DNA of 26,550 nt from Nitrospinota bacterium (lineage in GTDB: Bacteria; JADFOP01), in NCBI GenBank assembly GCA_022562795.1, contig JADFOP010000030.1:1-26550 (forward strand), read 5' to 3'. Below are positions 24,908 through 26,550 of this stretch, one piece after another; within the stretch, counting starts at the first letter, position 1, and each line of letters begins with the position of its first letter. The position numbers and the translations under genes are program-made. Under the pieces are notes generated by a model. The model did not search any database. It saw only the letters and a list, made by a program, of their open reading frames with translations, and was not told where the DNA came from.

Positions 24908-25335
24908 TTCTTCGAACGTACGCAAAGCAATGTCTCTTTCTGCATGTTTTTTCGGGGCCGAAGACCGTCAGGAGAGCGCAGAGAATCTCACCCGGGCAAC
25001 CGGGTCACGTCTAACGATGTCACCTCATCCCATTTAAAGGCGGGGTCCATTGTCTGGCGAGAGATTGCCCCCTCCACCAAATACGGAATATGCCTCGTTC
25101 CTCCGGCCGTGTCAAGTCTTTATTGGAAGAAGTGATGGGGCCGGGATTGAGCCGATAAACCAACGGTCCGGCGGCGGTGTCCAATGAATTGCTACGGGCG
25201 GGTGGCTTGAGATACTTGCCAAGACTATATGAATGGTGTAAACTTACGATATATATTATGTAGGGCATAAAAATAAGGGCGACGAACCTTCCAGGACAGC
25301 GTCCTGGGATAAGAGAAACGGGGGAGGGTTGAAGC
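24908..25335. other. Divergent intergenic region between sco and the DUF433 gene
   Basis: No gene supported. It holds the minus-strand promoter at 25087-25115 for the oxidase operon. Within its leader is a small hairpin: ACCCGG (24990-24995) and CCGGGT (25000-25005), loop TTGC on the transcript strand. The part 25215-25275 is AT-rich and could carry the plus-strand promoter for the DUF433 gene, for example TTGCCA (25216-25221) with TAAACT (25239-25244), but this is weak. Confidence 0.45.
25087..25115 (-). promoter_or_regulatory. Promoter of the sco-cox-ctaB operon
   Basis: On the minus strand: consensus -35 TTGACA (25115-25110), 17-bp spacer, -10-like CATATT (25092-25087). Transcription would begin near 25080, giving a leader of about 170 nt before sco. 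Confidence 0.5.
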
Positions 25336-25677
25336 ATGGTCCAGCAGAAAGAAGACATTAAGCGGACCGCCCACCCCGAATCGGGAGAATCCGAAGGGGC
25401 CAAGGTCAAGTCCCCGGGGACGGACCAACGTCGTGCCGCCTGGGAAAAGACCCTCAATTCCTTCGTCGAGCGGTTTGACTTCACCCCGATCGATTTAAAG
25501 CCCGACGTCCACGATGGCGTGCCCCTTGTGGCGGGCACCGACATGCCGCTCAGCACCATCCTCTGGATGCTCTCGGTGGGCTACCGTGTGGAGAACATCC
25601 TCAAGGAATACCCCGGCGTGGAACGAAAGCAGCTCCTGAACGCCCTAGCCTTCGCCGCGGAGCTTCTAGAAGAATAA
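25336..25677 (+). CDS. DUF433 domain protein (VapB-like antitoxin fold)
   Basis: 113-aa protein. The C-terminal part (about 55-113) reads VPLVAGTDMPLSTILWMLSV, then GYRVENILKEYPGVERKQLL and AFAAELLEE, the pattern of the DUF433 family: pick a strand, a helix-turn-helix-like unit, the Y-P turn, and a final Ala-rich helix. Members often act as antitoxins or DNA-binding regulators. The first 45 residues are charged and probably disordered. Start ATG 25336 follows GGAGGG. No PIN-like or other toxin partner is adjacent: a strong terminator follows directly, and upstream is the divergent oxidase operon. So it is an orphan DUF433, possibly a regulator. Confidence 0.8.
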   Translation: MVQQKEDIKRTAHPESGESEGAKVKSPGTDQRRAAWEKTLNSFVERFDFTPIDLKPDVHDGVPLVAGTDMPLSTILWMLSVGYRVENILKEYPGVERKQLLNALAFAAELLEE

Positions 25678-25698
25678 TCCAGCACCCCGACCGACTCA

Positions 25699-25735
25699 AA
25701 CGAGGCAGCGTCCCCTTTGCTGCCTCGTTCTTTTA
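25699..25735 (+). terminator. Intrinsic terminator after the DUF433 gene
   Basis: AACGAGGCAGC (25699-25709) and GCTGCCTCGTT (25719-25729) form a perfect 11-bp stem with a 9-nt loop, followed by CTTTTAT. It lies 21 nt after the DUF433 stop codon. Confidence 0.92.
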
Positions 25736-25808
25736 TGGGGGGGCTTTAGCCGGCCCATCCCGCTCTGCCCGTTCCCCGCCTCTTCGCTTAGCTCGTAAAA
25801 AACCCCGG

Positions 25809-25838
25809 ATCGCGGAAAATCGCGGAAAATCGCGGAAA
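25809..25838. repeat. Three perfect 10-bp tandem repeats
   Basis: ATCGCGGAAA occurs three times in a row (25809-25818, 25819-25828, 25829-25838), with a degenerate fourth copy ending GCCGGAAA near 25850. The 10-bp period places each copy on the same face of the helix. Confidence 0.85.
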
Positions 25839-26038
25839 AATAGCCGGAAAAGGGGCTAAAAAGGATCAAAGGAGCTGTTTGCAAGGAAAACGAAATACGA
25901 TGTTATATTTCAATGAGATACCGCCTACTTACACCGTTGAGCGGAAGGGGGGCTTGGGGCCGGCCTTAAAGGCTTGCGGGGAGATGAGTGGAGTCAAAAC
26001 CTACGTTCCAACGTTCATTTTACGATCAACGAATTTGC

Positions 26039-26067
26039 TTGACATCTAATATTTATTATTATATATT
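26039..26067 (+). promoter_or_regulatory. Strong sigma70-type promoter for the Cys-rich ORF
   Basis: Consensus -35 TTGACA (26039-26044), 17-bp very AT-rich spacer, and -10 TATATT (26062-26067), the best promoter in the window. The start site would be about 26073-26075, only 3-5 nt before the ATG at 26078. Confidence 0.8.
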
Positions 26068-26077
26068 TAACTTTGCT

Positions 26078-26428
26078 ATGAAGCGAAACTTTGGCATACT
26101 TTTCTACTGCGAGGAGTGCAAAGAGGGGCGCGAACGCACGTCCTTAGTCTTGAGCAGGGGATTCGCAGTGATGCTCCTCAAGTGCGGCCATCGCTACGTT
26201 CCAGACGGACAAGATGGTGGTATACAAGATAGGAGCCGGTGCGAATTACACGGGTTTCAAAAGCCATGCTCAACGTGCGGTTTTCTTATGGACGAAAGCC
26301 TCGAGTATGGAAGGCGGCTGGCAGAGGAATTGGAAATGGAAGCGGAAATTCATGAAGTATTTCTACGGGCGGAGCTAAAAAGGAATCCTCACCTCAAGCG
26401 TTTCGTCCCTAAATCGCTTCTTGGCTAG
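26078..26428 (+). CDS. Cys/His-rich putative zinc-binding protein, function unknown
   Basis: Unrecognised 116-aa protein. It has eight metal-type ligands: CEEC (Cys11, Cys14), LKCGH (Cys36, His38), CELH (Cys55, His58) and CSTC (Cys64, Cys67), enough for two zinc sites. The last 45 residues are a charged, Glu/Arg-rich helix (LEYGRRLAEELEMEAEIHEV). I chose ATG 26078 because the strong promoter at 26039-26067 lies inside the longer frame starting at 25988. No ribosome site exists between that promoter and the ATG, so the message would be nearly leaderless. Its 3' end overlaps the convergent DNA methyltransferase frame by 54 bp. Codon use is more AT-rich than in neighbours to the left. Confidence 0.6.
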   Translation: MKRNFGILFYCEECKEGRERTSLVLSRGFAVMLLKCGHRYVPDGQDGGIQDRSRCELHGFQKPCSTCGFLMDESLEYGRRLAEELEMEAEIHEVFLRAELKRNPHLKRFVPKSLLG

Positions 26429-26550
26429 CTCCAAATACTCCTTTTCGGTATCAATCCCTATATACTTACGTTCAGTCCTAATAGCAGCAATGCCCGTAGA
26501 GCCACTACCCTGAAAGGGATCCAGCACTAACTCGTCCTTGTGTGTAGAAG
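26375..26550 (-). CDS. DNA methyltransferase (N6-adenine/N4-cytosine type), C-terminal end, cut by window edge
   Basis: On the minus strand 57 residues and a TAG stop are visible. They read HKDELVLDPFQGSGSTGIAA, followed by IRTERKYIGIDTEKEYLELA and KKRF. This is motif I (DPFxGSG, SAM binding) plus the GxD/E strand of exocyclic amino methyltransferases of the type where motif I is C-terminal (beta class and relatives). The more common DPFxGSGTT has Ser for the first Thr here. The N-terminal part with the catalytic (D/N/S)PP(Y/W) motif lies outside the window, so solitary versus restriction-modification cannot be told. It overlaps the end of the Cys-rich gene. Confidence 0.88.
   Translation of the reverse strand, partial: STHKDELVLDPFQGSGSTGIAAIRTERKYIGIDTEKEYLELAKKRFRDETLEVRIPF

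Larger units (their letters stand above)
25678..26077. other. Intergenic region with terminator, tandem repeats and a strong promoter
   Basis: No gene supported upstream of 26078. It holds the terminator at 25699-25735, three 10-bp tandem repeats at 25809-25838, and the strong promoter at 26039-26067. Base composition shifts towards A+T from about 25800 onward. Confidence 0.5.

Noticed and set aside
25809-25850. CRISPR array
   Set aside because: The units are 10 bp, directly adjacent and without spacers.

Overview
The window (26.55 kb, GC-rich over most of its length, with GTG starts common) looks like chromosomal DNA from an uncultivated, aerobic, respiring, diderm-type bacterium. The reasons are bacterial sigma70-like promoters (several TTGACA/TATAAT-like pairs with 17-bp spacers), strong Shine-Dalgarno sites, lipobox-bearing solute-binding proteins, and a caa3-type oxidase with a SCO assembly factor. 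The gene mix (multiple branched-chain amino-acid type ABC systems, a family III CoA-transferase, CxxC zinc-ribbon proteins, an orphan Flp pilin) would suit lineages such as Methylomirabilota/Rokubacteria, Tectomicrobia or Desulfobacterota-like groups, but nothing here fixes the taxon.

Layout. 1-1764 (minus): a LivK-type binding protein followed by a LivH permease cut by the window edge. 2230-8630 (plus): a promoter, glutamate-family dehydrogenase, then a complete LivJHMGF importer whose LivG frame is broken by an amber codon inside the ABC signature motif. 8645-9661: a membrane-anchored FAM173-like methyltransferase (minus) divergent from an orphan Flp pilin (plus). 9730-13977 (minus): cobyric acid synthase CobQ, tRNA-Ala(GGC), an acidic coiled-coil protein, a HerA/VirD4-like protein without a Walker A motif, and the queuosine enzyme QueF. 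14160-16963 (plus): TenA, a double zinc-ribbon protein, a CaiB-type CoA-transferase. 17037-18806 (minus): a patatin-like phospholipase. 18910-24907 (minus): a NicO-like membrane protein and the respiratory cluster sco-coxA-coxC-coxD-coxB-ctaB, encoding an A2-type caa3 oxidase with its copper and heme O supply. 25336-25677 (plus): a DUF433 protein with a strong terminator. 25740-26550: a visibly more AT-rich end with 10-bp tandem repeats, a near-leaderless Cys-rich protein and the C-terminus of a DNA methyltransferase.

How the parts fit. The two divergent liv-type clusters and the dehydrogenase suggest amino-acid uptake coupled to oxidative deamination, with electrons finally going to the caa3 oxidase. 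CobQ, QueF and TenA are single representatives of cobalamin, queuosine and thiamin salvage pathways. Most of the window is ordinary housekeeping. The items I would look at again are the amber codon in livG, GC-rich hairpins at the same place in both liv clusters, the HerA-like protein lacking Walker A, the dyad around the pilin promoter, and the AT-rich right end with a promoter-proximal zinc-binding ORF overlapping a DNA methyltransferase. I did not find a clear new multi-gene system.
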